From an uncultured Prevotella sp. (GTDB lineage Bacteria > Bacteroidota > Bacteroidia > Bacteroidales > Bacteroidaceae): DNA of 14,632 nucleotides. Where the stretch lies: positions 1-14,632 of the forward strand of contig CAMTJK010000052.1 in the NCBI GenBank assembly GCA_947072805.1, given 5' to 3'. A program made the position numbers and the translations under genes. Positions 1-7,689 of this stretch are shown here, in pieces (the first letter of the stretch is position 1; each line of letters begins with the position of its first letter). The notes beneath the pieces are model-generated. The model saw nothing but the letters and a program-made list of their open reading frames with translations, ran no database searches and was not told the DNA's origin.

Positions 1-55
1 AATGTTAAATCCGACCAAATATCTTTACAAATTAACTTTCATTAAGTGCAGTTAC
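1..55. repeat. Left arm of a long inverted repeat (partner 14483-14537)
   Basis: Reading the first 55 bases against the reverse complement of 14483-14537 gives 54 matches out of 55. The only difference is position 11 (C) against 14527. The match ends sharply after position 55. It starts at the first base of the window, so the true repeat may extend further left out of view. The sequence is AT-rich and shows no open reading frame of its own. It could be the end of an insertion sequence, a MITE-like element or a recombination site. The window alone does not decide which. Confidence 0.93.
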
Positions 56-218
56 AAAATCCCGGATAGTTCATTAGATTTCACATCGGTTTAGTCTGTC
101 TGTGTGCCGTATTGCTACCGCTTTGGCAAAGGTATAGCGGGCGATGTTGAGATGAATCGGGAGGCAAGATGGTGTACAGAGAGGCGAAAATGATGTGAAA
201 AGTAAGTATTGCATTCTT
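56..218. other. Gene-free stretch upstream of the aldo/keto reductase
   Basis: I see no gene here on either strand. The stretch between about 100 and 190 is less AT-rich than the repeat arm before it. Around 119-129 there is a short CTTTG-G-CAAAG palindrome, which could be chance. With positions 1-55 and the promoter, the whole leader before the first gene is 306 bases. Confidence 0.5.
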
Positions 219-253
219 TTTGTATCGCCTTATCGGCAAAAATGCTATCTTTG
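219..253 (+). promoter_or_regulatory. Bacteroidetes-type promoter for the aldo/keto reductase
   Basis: TATCTTTG at 246-253 fits the Bacteroidetes -7 consensus TAnnTTTG. A TTTG at 219-222 could be the -33 element. The 23-base gap between them is slightly long. The predicted start site lies near 260, which leaves a leader of about 45 nt before the ATG at 307. This argues against the upstream TTG at 220 as the translation start. Confidence 0.6.
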
Positions 254-306
254 CATATATAAGCCGTGCCGTAGGGCACTATTTACTAACAAACAAATCA
301 CTGACT

Positions 307-1275
307 ATGGAACAATATTTTGCCGACGAGCTGCGCTATGACGGAGGAATGCAGTACGCCAGATGCGGCAGAAGCGGAGTGCTGTTGCCCAAGGTAAGCC
401 TCGGTTTCTGGCACAACTTTGGCGGAGTGGACGACTATGGGCGCAGCAGAGCCATAACGCGCTATGCCTTCGACCATGGAATAACGCACTTCGACCTTGC
501 CAACAACTACGGACCGCCATACGGAAGTGCCGAAGAGACGCTCGGCAGACTTATGGACGATGACTTCCGACCGTATCGCGACGAACTCTTCATAAGCACA
601 AAGGCGGGATACGACATGTGGCAGGGACCTTACGGCAACTGGGGCTCGCGGAAATATCTCATGGCAAGTCTTGACCAGAGTCTGAAGAGGATGCGCCTCG
701 ACTATGTAGACCTCTTCTACAGTCACCGTTACGACCCCGAGACTCCGCTCGAGGAGACGCTCCAGGCACTTGTCGATGTGGTACGCGCGGGCAAGGCGCT
801 CTATGTGGGCATATCGCGATGGCCGCTGCACGCCATGGAGGTGGCGGTGAAATATCTGCGTGAGCGCGACGTGCCGCTGCTCATCTACCAGGGACGCATC
901 AACCTGCTCGACCGCGCGCCCATAGAGGAGGGCATCACAGCGCTCTGCGAGCGTGAGGGCGTGGGCTTCATATCGTTCTCGCCGCTGGCACAGGGGCTGC
1001 TCACCAACCGTTACCTCAACGGCATTCCGGCAGACAGCCGCATGTCGAAAGGCAAGTTTCTGCGTTCCGAAATGCTTACGCCGCAGTTGTTAGAGCGTCT
1101 GAAGCGGCTCAACGCCGTGGCTGACGTACGCGGAGAGACCCTTGCCGAGATGGCGCTGGCGTGGGTGCTCCATCAGAAGGCGGTGACATCGGTGCTTGTG
1201 GGTGCAAGCAGTACGGAGCAGCTGAAGAACAACCTGAAGTGTCTTTCAGCCGAAAGTTTTGACGAAGAGTTGTAA
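307..1275 (+). CDS. Aldo/keto reductase, YghZ / Kv-beta type
   Basis: This 322-residue protein belongs to the aldo/keto reductase superfamily, which are cytoplasmic NADPH-dependent TIM-barrel oxidoreductases that reduce aldehydes and ketones. The catalytic tetrad is visible as Asp63, Tyr68 (in FDLANNYG), Lys99 (STKAGYDMW) and His140 (YSHRYD). The GYDMWQGPYGNWGSRKYL segment resembles E. coli YghZ (GpR), which reduces L-glyceraldehyde 3-phosphate and methylglyoxal. The length is close to that family. The frame stays open upstream to a TTG at 220, but that start would overlap the promoter and add 29 residues before the conserved fold, so ATG 307 is preferred. The gene converges on a DJ-1 family gene, which is also linked to reactive carbonyls. 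The superfamily is certain; the substrate is inferred from similarity only. Confidence 0.93.
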   Translation: MEQYFADELRYDGGMQYARCGRSGVLLPKVSLGFWHNFGGVDDYGRSRAITRYAFDHGITHFDLANNYGPPYGSAEETLGRLMDDDFRPYRDELFISTKAGYDMWQGPYGNWGSRKYLMASLDQSLKRMRLDYVDLFYSHRYDPETPLEETLQALVDVVRAGKALYVGISRWPLHAMEVAVKYLRERDVPLLIYQGRINLLDRAPIEEGITALCEREGVGFISFSPLAQGLLTNRYLNGIPADSRMSKGKFLRSEMLTPQLLERLKRLNAVADVRGETLAEMALAWVLHQKAVTSVLVGASSTEQLKNNLKCLSAESFDEEL

Positions 1276-1279
1276 CACA

Positions 1280-1360
1280 GTGTGTTCCCTTACCGGTATG
1301 AGGGGGCGATATGCAGGTGCATATTGCCCGGCAAGAACAAAAGCCGGTAAGGGAACACAC
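1280..1360. terminator. Nested hairpin between convergent genes, likely bidirectional terminator
   Basis: A perfect 17-bp inverted repeat (1280-1296 with 1344-1360; arm GTGTGTTCCCTTACCGG) encloses a second hairpin. In the inner one, GGGCGATATGC at 1304-1314 pairs with GCATATTGCCC at 1319-1329, with one G-U wobble and a 4-base loop. The structure fills nearly all of the 92 bases between the two convergent stop codons, so a bidirectional terminator is the simplest reading. There is no clear U-tract on either side. Confidence 0.7.
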
Positions 1361-1367
1361 ATTATTT

Positions 1368-1919
1368 TCAGATATAGCACATGGCCTTTGCCACCTTGTC
1401 GGCGTTGGTGGCGTCAGTAAGCTGCCGCAGAATCTCGAGCGCATAGATGAGAGTGGCTCCCGGACCCTTTCCCGTGATGATGTTTCCGTCTACGGTGACA
1501 GGTGCGGCGGTATATTCTGCCCCTTCAAGATACGTCTCGAAGCCCGGGTAGCAGGTGGCGCGTTTGCCGCGCAGCAGTCCGAGGCGTCCGAATATGAACG
1601 GTGCGGCGCAGATGGCAGCTATCTTTCCGCCGCGGTTATAATGCTCCACGATGAGACTGGTAAGCCCTTCGTGCTCGTTGAGGCTTGCCGCTCCCGGTGC
1701 CATTCCGCCCGGCAGCATCAGCAGGTCAGCGTCGCTGAAGTCGCTTTCTTCAAACATCATGTCTGTCTTCAGTGTCATCCCGTGTGCCGTCTGCACATAT
1801 TCGCTTCCGGTAACGCTCACTGTCTTTATGTCGATACCGCCCCTGCGGAGAATATCGACCACTGCAACGGCTTCTATATCCTCGAAACCGTTGCCCATAA
1901 ACTGATATACTTTAGCCAT
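1368..1919 (-). CDS. DJ-1/PfpI (YajL-like) family protein
   Basis: This 183-residue protein has the DJ-1/ThiJ/PfpI fold. The nucleophile-elbow cysteine is Cys104 in KIAAICAAP, preceded by the usual LMLPGGMAPG strand (residues 68-76). The early acidic residue Glu13 (GFEDIE) corresponds to the glutamate that lowers the pKa of the cysteine in DJ-1. The length matches YajL and human DJ-1, about 190 residues. Family members have been described as glyoxalase III, redox chaperone or protein deglycase; the last activity is contested. Old annotations as a thiazole monophosphate biosynthesis enzyme are not supported. The gene starts 22 nt after the stop of pdxJ on the same strand, with no terminator between, so the two are probably cotranscribed. 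The precise activity is unknown. Confidence 0.92.
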   Translation of the reverse strand: MAKVYQFMGNGFEDIEAVAVVDILRRGGIDIKTVSVTGSEYVQTAHGMTLKTDMMFEESDFSDADLLMLPGGMAPGAASLNEHEGLTSLIVEHYNRGGKIAAICAAPFIFGRLGLLRGKRATCYPGFETYLEGAEYTAAPVTVDGNIITGKGPGATLIYALEILRQLTDATNADKVAKAMCYI

Positions 1920-1941
1920 TTTTCATGAGATTTTAGGTTGT

Positions 1942-2655
1942 TCACACCAGACATTCCTTGTATTTCCTTATGGTTTCGCGCAGCCCTATGTAGAGAGCGT
2001 CGCAGACAAGGGCGTGACCTATGCTCACCTCGTCTGTCCAGGGAATACATTTGTGGAAGTAATGCAGATTGACAAGGCTCAGATCGTGACCTGCATTAAG
2101 TCCCAATCCGAGGTTGCGGGCTGTGGTTGCCGCTTCTATGAACGGAGCGATGGCGGCTTCCCTGTCTTTCAGGTATCCCGCGGCGTAGGGCTCGGTGTAG
2201 AGTTCCACGCGGTCAGTTCCGCACGCCTTTGCGCCTGCCACCATTTCGCTGTCAGCATCTACGAAGATGGATGTGCGTATGCCGGCTTCGCGGAAGCGTC
2301 CTATCACGTCGGTGAGGAACTGCCTGTTGGTTATGGTGTCCCAGCCGTGGTTGGACGTGAGCTGGTCGTCGGCATCGGGCACGAGCGTAACCTGTGTGGG
2401 TTTCACCTCGAGTACGAGGTCGATGTATCTGTCTATGGGATTGCCCTCAATGTTGAGTTCGATGGTGATGTGCGGCTTTATTTCTCTCACATCGTTGTAC
2501 CTTATGTGGCGTTCGTCTGGGCGCGGATGCACGGTGATGCCTTCCGCTCCGAAGAGCTGGCAGTCTATGGCAGTCTGCAGTACGTCGGGATTGTTGCCGC
2601 CGCGTGCGTTTCTCAGCGTGGCGATCTTGTTGATATTAACGCTCAATTTGGTCAT
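1942..2655 (-). CDS. pdxJ: Pyridoxine 5'-phosphate synthase PdxJ
   Basis: PdxJ condenses 1-deoxy-D-xylulose 5-phosphate with 3-amino-2-oxopropyl phosphate to form pyridoxine 5'-phosphate, the last ring-forming step of DXP-dependent vitamin B6 synthesis in the cytoplasm. The 237-residue length is normal. The N-terminal signature is clear: VNINKIATLRNARGG (residues 6-20) and GITVHPRPDERHIR (39-52). It carries the family's catalytic residues His43, Arg45 and His50, and Glu70 in ELNIEGN. Later segments LNAGHDLS and EVSIGHALV match the phosphate- and product-binding loops, including the second conserved histidine. The gene leads a probable two-gene unit with the DJ-1 gene and diverges from nadK. 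Both are cofactor biosynthesis genes. Confidence 0.97.
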   Translation of the reverse strand: MTKLSVNINKIATLRNARGGNNPDVLQTAIDCQLFGAEGITVHPRPDERHIRYNDVREIKPHITIELNIEGNPIDRYIDLVLEVKPTQVTLVPDADDQLTSNHGWDTITNRQFLTDVIGRFREAGIRTSIFVDADSEMVAGAKACGTDRVELYTEPYAAGYLKDREAAIAPFIEAATTARNLGLGLNAGHDLSLVNLHYFHKCIPWTDEVSIGHALVCDALYIGLRETIRKYKECLV

Positions 2656-2704
2656 TTCAAGTCAATTAATTAGTTCGTTTTATGCCGTTCTCACCAAAAA
2701 TACG

Positions 2705-2712
2705 TACTTTTG
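2705..2712 (+). promoter_or_regulatory. -7 box for nadK
   Basis: TACTTTTG fits TAnnTTTG. Transcription should begin near 2719, giving a leader of about 80 nt before the ATG at 2798. Upstream a run TTTT (2678-2681) is only a weak -33 candidate. This box forms one arm of a perfect 10-bp inverted repeat with the opposing box at 2728-2735. Confidence 0.6.
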
Positions 2713-2727
2713 CAAGTAAGTTTAATG

Positions 2728-2735
2728 CAAAAGTA
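2728..2735 (-). promoter_or_regulatory. -7 box for pdxJ
   Basis: On the minus strand this reads TACTTTTG, identical to the nadK box and facing it across 15 bases. Transcription would start near 2721, leaving a leader of about 65 nt before the pdxJ ATG at 2655. I see no good TTTG at the expected -33 distance, so the call rests on the -7 motif and its position. Confidence 0.55.
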
Positions 2736-2797
2736 AGAAATGTTTGCCAAATAAAGGCACTGCGTACGGCAAAAAGACATATAATTCATCGTTTTTT

Positions 2798-3685
2798 ATG
2801 ACATCACGAAAACTGACATTCGCTATTTTCGGCAATACATTTCAGGCCAGAAAATCGGCTGCCATCAGCGATGTGCTGGAGTGCATAGCCTCTTGTGGCG
2901 CCGAAGTGCGTATAGATCGCGACTACTACGACTTTCTGCTTTCATCACATTTGCTCGACAACTGCACGGCGGAGGTGTTCGACGGCGACGCTTTCGACGC
3001 CGATTTCGTAATATCCATGGGCGGCGACGGCACCTTCCTGAAGGCTGCATGCAGGGTGGGGAGCAAGAACATACCCATTCTCGGAGTGAACATGGGGCGG
3101 CTGGGATTTCTTGCCGACGTGCGCCCCGACGAATTCCGCGAGCTGCTGGAGGCACTGCGTGTGGGCGACTACCAGGTGGAGAACCGCGTGGTGATACAGG
3201 TGGACGCCGACGGCGAGCCGCTCTCCGAATACGCTTGCGCGCTCAACGATGTGGCCATACTGAAACGTGACGATGCCTCGATGATATCAATCTCTGCCAA
3301 AGTGGACGGGGAGTTTCTTACCACCTATCGCGCCGACGGTCTTGTGGTGAGCACACCCACCGGCTCTACGGCATACTCGCTGTCGAACGGCGGGCCGATA
3401 ATAGTGCCGGGCACAAGGGTGCTGTCAATGACGGCAGTGGCACCGCACAGTCTGAACATACGCCCGATAGTGATTCCGGACACGTCGGAGATAACGCTCA
3501 CCGTGGAGAGCCGGAGCCACAACTTCCTTGTAGCCATCGACGGACGCTCCGAGAAGTGCTGCGACGTGACCGTGCTCACACTGCGAAAGGCACCATACAG
3601 CCTGAAGATATTGAAGCGATGCGGCACAAGATATTTCGATACGCTGCGCGAAAAGATGATGTGGGGAACGGACACAAGGTGCTAA
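2798..3685 (+). CDS. nadK: NAD kinase
   Basis: NAD kinase phosphorylates NAD+ at the 2'-hydroxyl of its adenosine ribose to make NADP+, the only de novo route to NADP(H). The hallmark GGDG motif is at residues 75-78 (ISMGGDGTFL). It is followed by the ILGVNMGRLGFLADV segment at 95-108, the ND pair at 150-151 (ALNDVAI), and the substrate-binding stretch GLVVSTPTGSTAYSLSNGG at 181-199. The length of 295 residues is typical. The reading frame is open from a TTG at 2744, but ATG 2798 is preferred because the family alignment begins at KLTFAIFGN. The gene diverges from pdxJ and is followed by an ABC exporter gene after 50 nt, so the two may be cotranscribed. Confidence 0.97.
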   Translation: MTSRKLTFAIFGNTFQARKSAAISDVLECIASCGAEVRIDRDYYDFLLSSHLLDNCTAEVFDGDAFDADFVISMGGDGTFLKAACRVGSKNIPILGVNMGRLGFLADVRPDEFRELLEALRVGDYQVENRVVIQVDADGEPLSEYACALNDVAILKRDDASMISISAKVDGEFLTTYRADGLVVSTPTGSTAYSLSNGGPIIVPGTRVLSMTAVAPHSLNIRPIVIPDTSEITLTVESRSHNFLVAIDGRSEKCCDVTVLTLRKAPYSLKILKRCGTRYFDTLREKMMWGTDTRC

Positions 3686-3703
3686 CACACACATCCCCAA
3701 CTA

Positions 3704-3720
3704 TACCTTATTATATATAT
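3704..3720 (+). repeat. Copy of the AT-rich 17-mer seen again at 9399-9415
   Basis: TACCTTATTATATATAT here is identical to 9399-9415, and the reverse complement of most of it occurs at 9455-9470. It lies in the 50-nt gap between nadK and the ABC transporter gene, inside a local imperfect palindrome (ACTATA at 3700-3705 with TATAGT at 3718-3723). The low complexity of the TA run weakens the case, but the shared CCTTATT prefix is not simple repeat. Confidence 0.6.
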
Positions 3721-3735
3721 AGTATATAACAATAC

Positions 3736-5415
3736 ATGTTCACACTGAAGTCCATACTCCATACTGCCGACAGCCGCTACTCTGCAGCCGAGATTATGCG
3801 GTGGCTGTGGCACATATGGAAAGGCAACAGACTGCAGGCGGGGCTCAATGCCGCCGTCGGACTGCTCGACGTGGCTGCCGGACTGGGCTCGGTATGGGCT
3901 ATGCAGCGTGCCATTGACATAGCTTCGGGTGCGCGACAAGGATCTATATATGCCGCCGTGGCGGTGATGGCTGCCATCATTCTGTGCGAATTTGCACTCG
4001 GCATAAGCCGAGTATGGATAAGGAACATACTCGGAGTGAAGGCGCAGAACCGCATGCAGAGGCAGATGATGGACCGTATTCTTAGGTCGGAATGGCACGG
4101 AAGAGAACATTATCACAGCGGCGACATCATAAACAGACTCGAAACCGACGTCAATACGGTGGTGAACTTCCTCACGGAGACGCTCCCCAACATGATTTCG
4201 GTGACGGCAATGTTCTTCGGAGCTTTCTTTTATCTCATGCAGATGGACGTTGTGCTGGCGTGCATCACGGTGGCAATACTCCCCTTCTTCATTCTTCTTA
4301 GCCGCGTATACGTGGGGCGCATGCGACGTCTCACCCGAAGCGTGCGCAAGAGCGACAGCCGCGTACAGAGTCTGCTGCAGGAAACAGTGCAGCACAGAAT
4401 GCTCATAAAGACCCTCGAAAGCGATGCCATAATGATGGGACGCCTCGACGACAGCCATTCGGAGCTGCGCCGCAACGTGCGCCACCGCACCGTCTTCTCG
4501 CTAATATCAAACCTCATCCTCAACACAGGCTTCTCGCTCGGCTATCTCATAGCCTTCCTCTGGGGAGCGCTGCGACTGTATCATCATACCATCACGTTCG
4601 GAGCCATGACAGCATTCCTGCAGCTCGTATATCGCATACAGAATCCGGCAAGGGAACTTACAAAGCTCGCCCCGGCGGCGGTGGCTGTGTTTACGGCTGC
4701 CGAGCGTCTCATGGAACTTGAAGAGATGAAGCTCGAGGAACAGGGCGAACCCATAATGATGGGACGACCGTGCGGCGTGCGTATAGAGGGCGTAACGTAC
4801 AGATATGCCGACGGAAAACGGAACATAATAGACAATCTGTCGTTCGACTTCAAGCCGGGCAGCTGCACGGCGATACTCGGAGAGACAGGGGCAGGTAAGA
4901 CAACGCTCGTAAGACTGCTGCTCTCGCTGGTAAGACAGAGCCGAGGAAGCATAGAGATATACTCGGAAGACGGTGAAAGGACAGAGGCTTCGCCGCTCAC
5001 ACGGTGCAACTTCGTGTACGTGCCGCAGGGAAACACGCTGCTTAGCGGCAGCATACGCGACAACCTGATGCTCGGTAATCCTGATGCGAGCGAGGCGGAT
5101 ATGTACAAGGCACTCAAACTGGCGTGTGCCGACTTCGTGTTTGAACTGCCAGACGGCGTGGACACCGTCACCTCGGAGGCGGGAGGCGGACTGAGTGAAG
5201 GGCAGGCACAGCGCATAGCTATAGCACGTGCCTTGCTGCGAGGCAGGGGAATAATGCTTTTCGACGAAGCCACAAGCGCACTCGATGCCGACACGGAGCG
5301 GGACTTGCTGAACCGTATTCTCGGAACAAGAGAACAGACTGTAATATTCATCACCCACCGTCCTGCCGTGGTGGAATATTGCGACAGCGTATTGCGGATA
5401 GAGCGTCAGGCATGA
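3736..5415 (+). CDS. ABC transporter half-transporter (permease fused to ATPase)
   Basis: This 559-residue protein joins an N-terminal exporter-type transmembrane domain to a C-terminal ATP-binding domain, and should work as an inner-membrane homodimer or heterodimer. Hydrophobic segments are visible at about 38-55, 73-90, 155-187 and 255-280. The nucleotide-binding domain has Walker A GETGAGKTT (382-390), Q-loop Gln431, signature LSEGQ (486-490), Walker B IMLFDEA (506-512) and the H-loop histidine His541. All catalytic residues are intact. The family exports lipids, peptides or drugs; nothing here identifies the cargo. No partner half-transporter or membrane fusion protein is adjacent. The start is the first ATG, 50 nt after nadK. 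The gene ends near a strong terminator. Confidence 0.93.
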   Translation: MFTLKSILHTADSRYSAAEIMRWLWHIWKGNRLQAGLNAAVGLLDVAAGLGSVWAMQRAIDIASGARQGSIYAAVAVMAAIILCEFALGISRVWIRNILGVKAQNRMQRQMMDRILRSEWHGREHYHSGDIINRLETDVNTVVNFLTETLPNMISVTAMFFGAFFYLMQMDVVLACITVAILPFFILLSRVYVGRMRRLTRSVRKSDSRVQSLLQETVQHRMLIKTLESDAIMMGRLDDSHSELRRNVRHRTVFSLISNLILNTGFSLGYLIAFLWGALRLYHHTITFGAMTAFLQLVYRIQNPARELTKLAPAAVAVFTAAERLMELEEMKLEEQGEPIMMGRPCGVRIEGVTYRYADGKRNIIDNLSFDFKPGSCTAILGETGAGKTTLVRLLLSLVRQSRGSIEIYSEDGERTEASPLTRCNFVYVPQGNTLLSGSIRDNLMLGNPDASEADMYKALKLACADFVFELPDGVDTVTSEAGGGLSEGQAQRIAIARALLRGRGIMLFDEATSALDADTERDLLNRILGTREQTVIFITHRPAVVEYCDSVLRIERQA

Positions 5416-5505
5416 CGAATGCGTGAGGACGTAACGCCGGCAATACATTTTATATATATATCAATGTAAAAACATAAACGCCAAAAAGTCAATGCAACAT
5501 AAATA
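5416..5505. other. AT-rich gap before the terminator
   Basis: No gene is seen. The stretch holds an AT run with TACATT (5444-5449) facing AATGTA (5463-5468), a short weak palindrome around a TA repeat. It resembles the other TA-rich intergenic patches in the window but lacks their CCTTATT prefix. Confidence 0.5.
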
Positions 5506-5535
5506 CAAAGCCCGGGCATTCCTGTCCGGGCTTTG
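5506..5535. terminator. GC-rich bidirectional terminator
   Basis: CAAAGCCCGG at 5506-5515 pairs perfectly with CCGGGCTTTG at 5526-5535. The stem can extend inward by a G-U, a C-G and an A-U pair to leave a TTCC loop. A-rich and T-containing flanks make it usable in both directions. It sits between the convergent ABC transporter and histidine kinase genes, 90 nt after one stop and 86 nt before the other. Confidence 0.88.
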
Positions 5536-5621
5536 TCATAGGGTGACTTTCTCTGTAAACAGAATGGTTCTTATTCTGCTGATGTAAAAGTGGGATTATA
5601 CGATGATTTGGGTTGAGAAAA

Positions 5622-7427
5622 CTATTGGTTTGACGGCAGCGAGATGACGAAGCGCGTTCCGTTGCCGTATTTTGTGTCGAGCACTATGTCGCCTCCCAGC
5701 TGGCGGGCTATGCGTAGTGCCAGCGGCAGTCCCACGCCCAGACCATCCTTGTTGTTGTCAGCCTTGTAGAAGAGGTCGAAAATCTTTTCGCTAAGCTCTC
5801 CCGGAATGGGGCAACCGGTGTCGCTGATGCTTATTTCCACCTTGCCCTCATCCTTCTTGTAGCAGCAAGCCACCTCTATCGAGCCGCTTTCGGTGAACTT
5901 TCGGGCGTTATCGAGCAGCTTGTCGAGAATTCTGCCCACGCCGGCGGTGTTGGTGACAATGGCAAAGGAGTCGTCTACGTTGGTATTGTAAGATATGGTG
6001 ATGCTTTCGGGCATCGACTTGCGGCAGTTGTCTACCGCCTTGCGCAGCACTTCGTTGCACTTCATGCTGTCGTTGCGTGCGGTATAGCTGATAGCCTCTT
6101 TCGATGCCACGAAGAGCAGGTCGTTTATTATTTTCACGATGTTGTCGGAGCTCTCTGTCACGCGCTGTGATATGTCTGCCCGTTCCTCGTCAGACAGGTT
6201 AAGGTCCGTGCGGCTTATTATCTGCGAGAAGCCCGCGATGATGTTGAGCGGTGTGCGCACCTCGTGGCTCATGTTCTTTATGATGCTTGCCTTCATCTGT
6301 TCAGACTCTTCCGACTTTATGCGCAGCGTTTCAAGGTCGCGGTTCTTCTGTTTCAGCACTTTCAGGTACTTGTTGCGGTTTCTTATTCCCAGCACAAGCA
6401 TCACTATTATGGCAAGAGCCACGAGAATGATGAGCCGCATGGCGAGGCGTACGGTCCTTTCCTCTTCGGCTTTCGCCTCTCTTACCGCTATGTCGAGCTC
6501 GGTAGCGGCGGTGTTTATGTCCTGCATGATGTTTATGCTGTTCACGGAGTCTTTCTCTTTTATCAGACTTTTCAGCGAGTTGTAAGCGTTGGCAAAGTCA
6601 CCTTTCACCTCGTATATCTTTGCCTTCATCTTGTACTTGTCTGTATTCTTCATGCCGTCGGCTGCTTCCAGCGCTTTCTCGTAGTTGCCCGTGGCGGTAT
6701 GGTAGCACAGTTGGGCATATTGCATGTAGGTGGTGCTGAATTCCTTGCCGAAAGTTTCTTTCATCGCCATATATTCGTTGAAGAGCTGTTCCACCTCGTG
6801 CCAGTTTTTCATTGAGAAGGCGATTATCGACTTGAAAGCCACGGCGTCGCTGTATTGGTAACGCAGTCCTTCATCCTTTATCAGCGTCATCACCTTGTTC
6901 ATATACCGCATTGCCTCGTCCGGATTCTCATCCATTTCGAGGTTGGCAAGTTCCTTATAAATCTGTATTTTGATTGATTCGGGCTGCTTTTCGGCTTCTT
7001 TCAGCGCCCGGAAGAAGTAGTTGCGTGCCACGTGCGTGTTTCCCTGCACCGCATAGATGATGCCCATAAGCAGCGAGGCGTTGTAAGCGTGGCTTTTGGC
7101 GTCTCTTTTCTTAACGTCCTGCGTCATTATTATCGTCTTGCGCAGTGCTCTGAACGTGTGGTTGAAGTTGATATCATAGAGTATTTCTGCCTCCCAGCCT
7201 TGATAGTAGCGGTTCAGGTCGCCCGCTTCAAGATAGAAGTCGCGGTAATCTTGCGCCGCCTTGTACATGCTGTCGGCTTGGTTGGAGTTGAAGTAGCTAC
7301 GCATAATGTCGAGCAGTTCATCCCCTTTTATGTCTGTTTCCTTGTCGGCAAACACTCTGACATGCCACATGCTAATGGCAAGTACCGTAAGAAACAATAC
7401 CTTGTATAAGAAATTACTTATTTTCAC
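5622..7427 (-). CDS. Sensor histidine kinase with periplasmic TPR-like repeats
   Basis: This 601-residue membrane kinase should sense a periplasmic signal and autophosphorylate a histidine. Residues 7-27 form a signal peptide. Residues about 30-310 are a helical, TPR-like sensor region. A membrane segment spans about 331-347 and is followed by a short coiled coil (350-380). The HisKA H-box is NMSHEVRTPLN with His388. The ATPase domain shows the N-box LLDNARKFT (Asn507), G1 DTGCPIP (536-542) and G2 GLGVGLPLA (562-570). G1 has proline where DxGxG motifs usually carry their second glycine. There is no receiver domain and no neighbouring response regulator, so its partner is encoded elsewhere. 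The start codon is GTG at 7425-7427, immediately preceded by an in-frame TAG, which makes it the first possible start. Confidence 0.93.
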   Translation of the reverse strand: MKISNFLYKVLFLTVLAISMWHVRVFADKETDIKGDELLDIMRSYFNSNQADSMYKAAQDYRDFYLEAGDLNRYYQGWEAEILYDINFNHTFRALRKTIIMTQDVKKRDAKSHAYNASLLMGIIYAVQGNTHVARNYFFRALKEAEKQPESIKIQIYKELANLEMDENPDEAMRYMNKVMTLIKDEGLRYQYSDAVAFKSIIAFSMKNWHEVEQLFNEYMAMKETFGKEFSTTYMQYAQLCYHTATGNYEKALEAADGMKNTDKYKMKAKIYEVKGDFANAYNSLKSLIKEKDSVNSINIMQDINTAATELDIAVREAKAEEERTVRLAMRLIILVALAIIVMLVLGIRNRNKYLKVLKQKNRDLETLRIKSEESEQMKASIIKNMSHEVRTPLNIIAGFSQIISRTDLNLSDEERADISQRVTESSDNIVKIINDLLFVASKEAISYTARNDSMKCNEVLRKAVDNCRKSMPESITISYNTNVDDSFAIVTNTAGVGRILDKLLDNARKFTESGSIEVACCYKKDEGKVEISISDTGCPIPGELSEKIFDLFYKADNNKDGLGVGLPLALRIARQLGGDIVLDTKYGNGTRFVISLPSNQ

Positions 7428-7469
7428 CTATGGTTTACGTGTATTAAAAAGCTTTTAAAGCTTGTTTTG

Positions 7470-7477
7470 CAAAGTTA
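7470..7477 (-). promoter_or_regulatory. -7 box for the histidine kinase gene
   Basis: The minus strand reads TAACTTTG, a match to TAnnTTTG, 42 bases upstream of the GTG start. I found no convincing TTTG at the -33 distance. The same box sequence precedes the AICAR transformylase gene. Confidence 0.6.
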
Positions 7478-7689
7478 TTTAATAAAATGCATCATGCGTA
7501 TTCCGTGAGAGTAAAATTGCATAATGAAATTCAAAATTAGTTAAACAAGTAACAAAATGTGTAGATTTATTGTACAAGATGTATCATATTGTTATGCCAT
7601 TTCGACAAATTCACGGAATGATAAGTGTTATATGTTGTAATGAAACAGCCTTTTGGGCAATGCAAAACACGCTGTTTCTCGGAATAAAT
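7478..7689. other. Gene-free AT-rich region upstream of the kinase
   Basis: I see no credible gene. A 9-bp inverted repeat, ATTCCGTGA (7500-7508) and TCACGGAAT (7611-7619), spans 102 bases. Over this length it could be chance. Together with the tandem repeats next to it, this makes about 380 bases without a gene between the kinase start and the terminator at 7809. Confidence 0.5.

Noticed and set aside
220..306. N-terminal extension of the aldo/keto reductase from TTG 220
   Set aside because: It overlaps the -7 box at 246-253, and the 29 added residues precede the normal start of the fold.
3682..5448. Long minus-strand frames opposite the ABC transporter (267, 313 and 256 residues)
   Set aside because: They are antisense to a gene with all ABC motifs intact, and their Ser/His/Arg/Tyr-rich composition is typical of mirror frames in DNA with strong codon bias.
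7500..7619. 9-bp inverted repeat ATTCCGTGA / TCACGGAAT as a regulatory site
   Set aside because: With 102 bases between the arms and only nine paired bases, a chance match in AT-rich DNA is likely.
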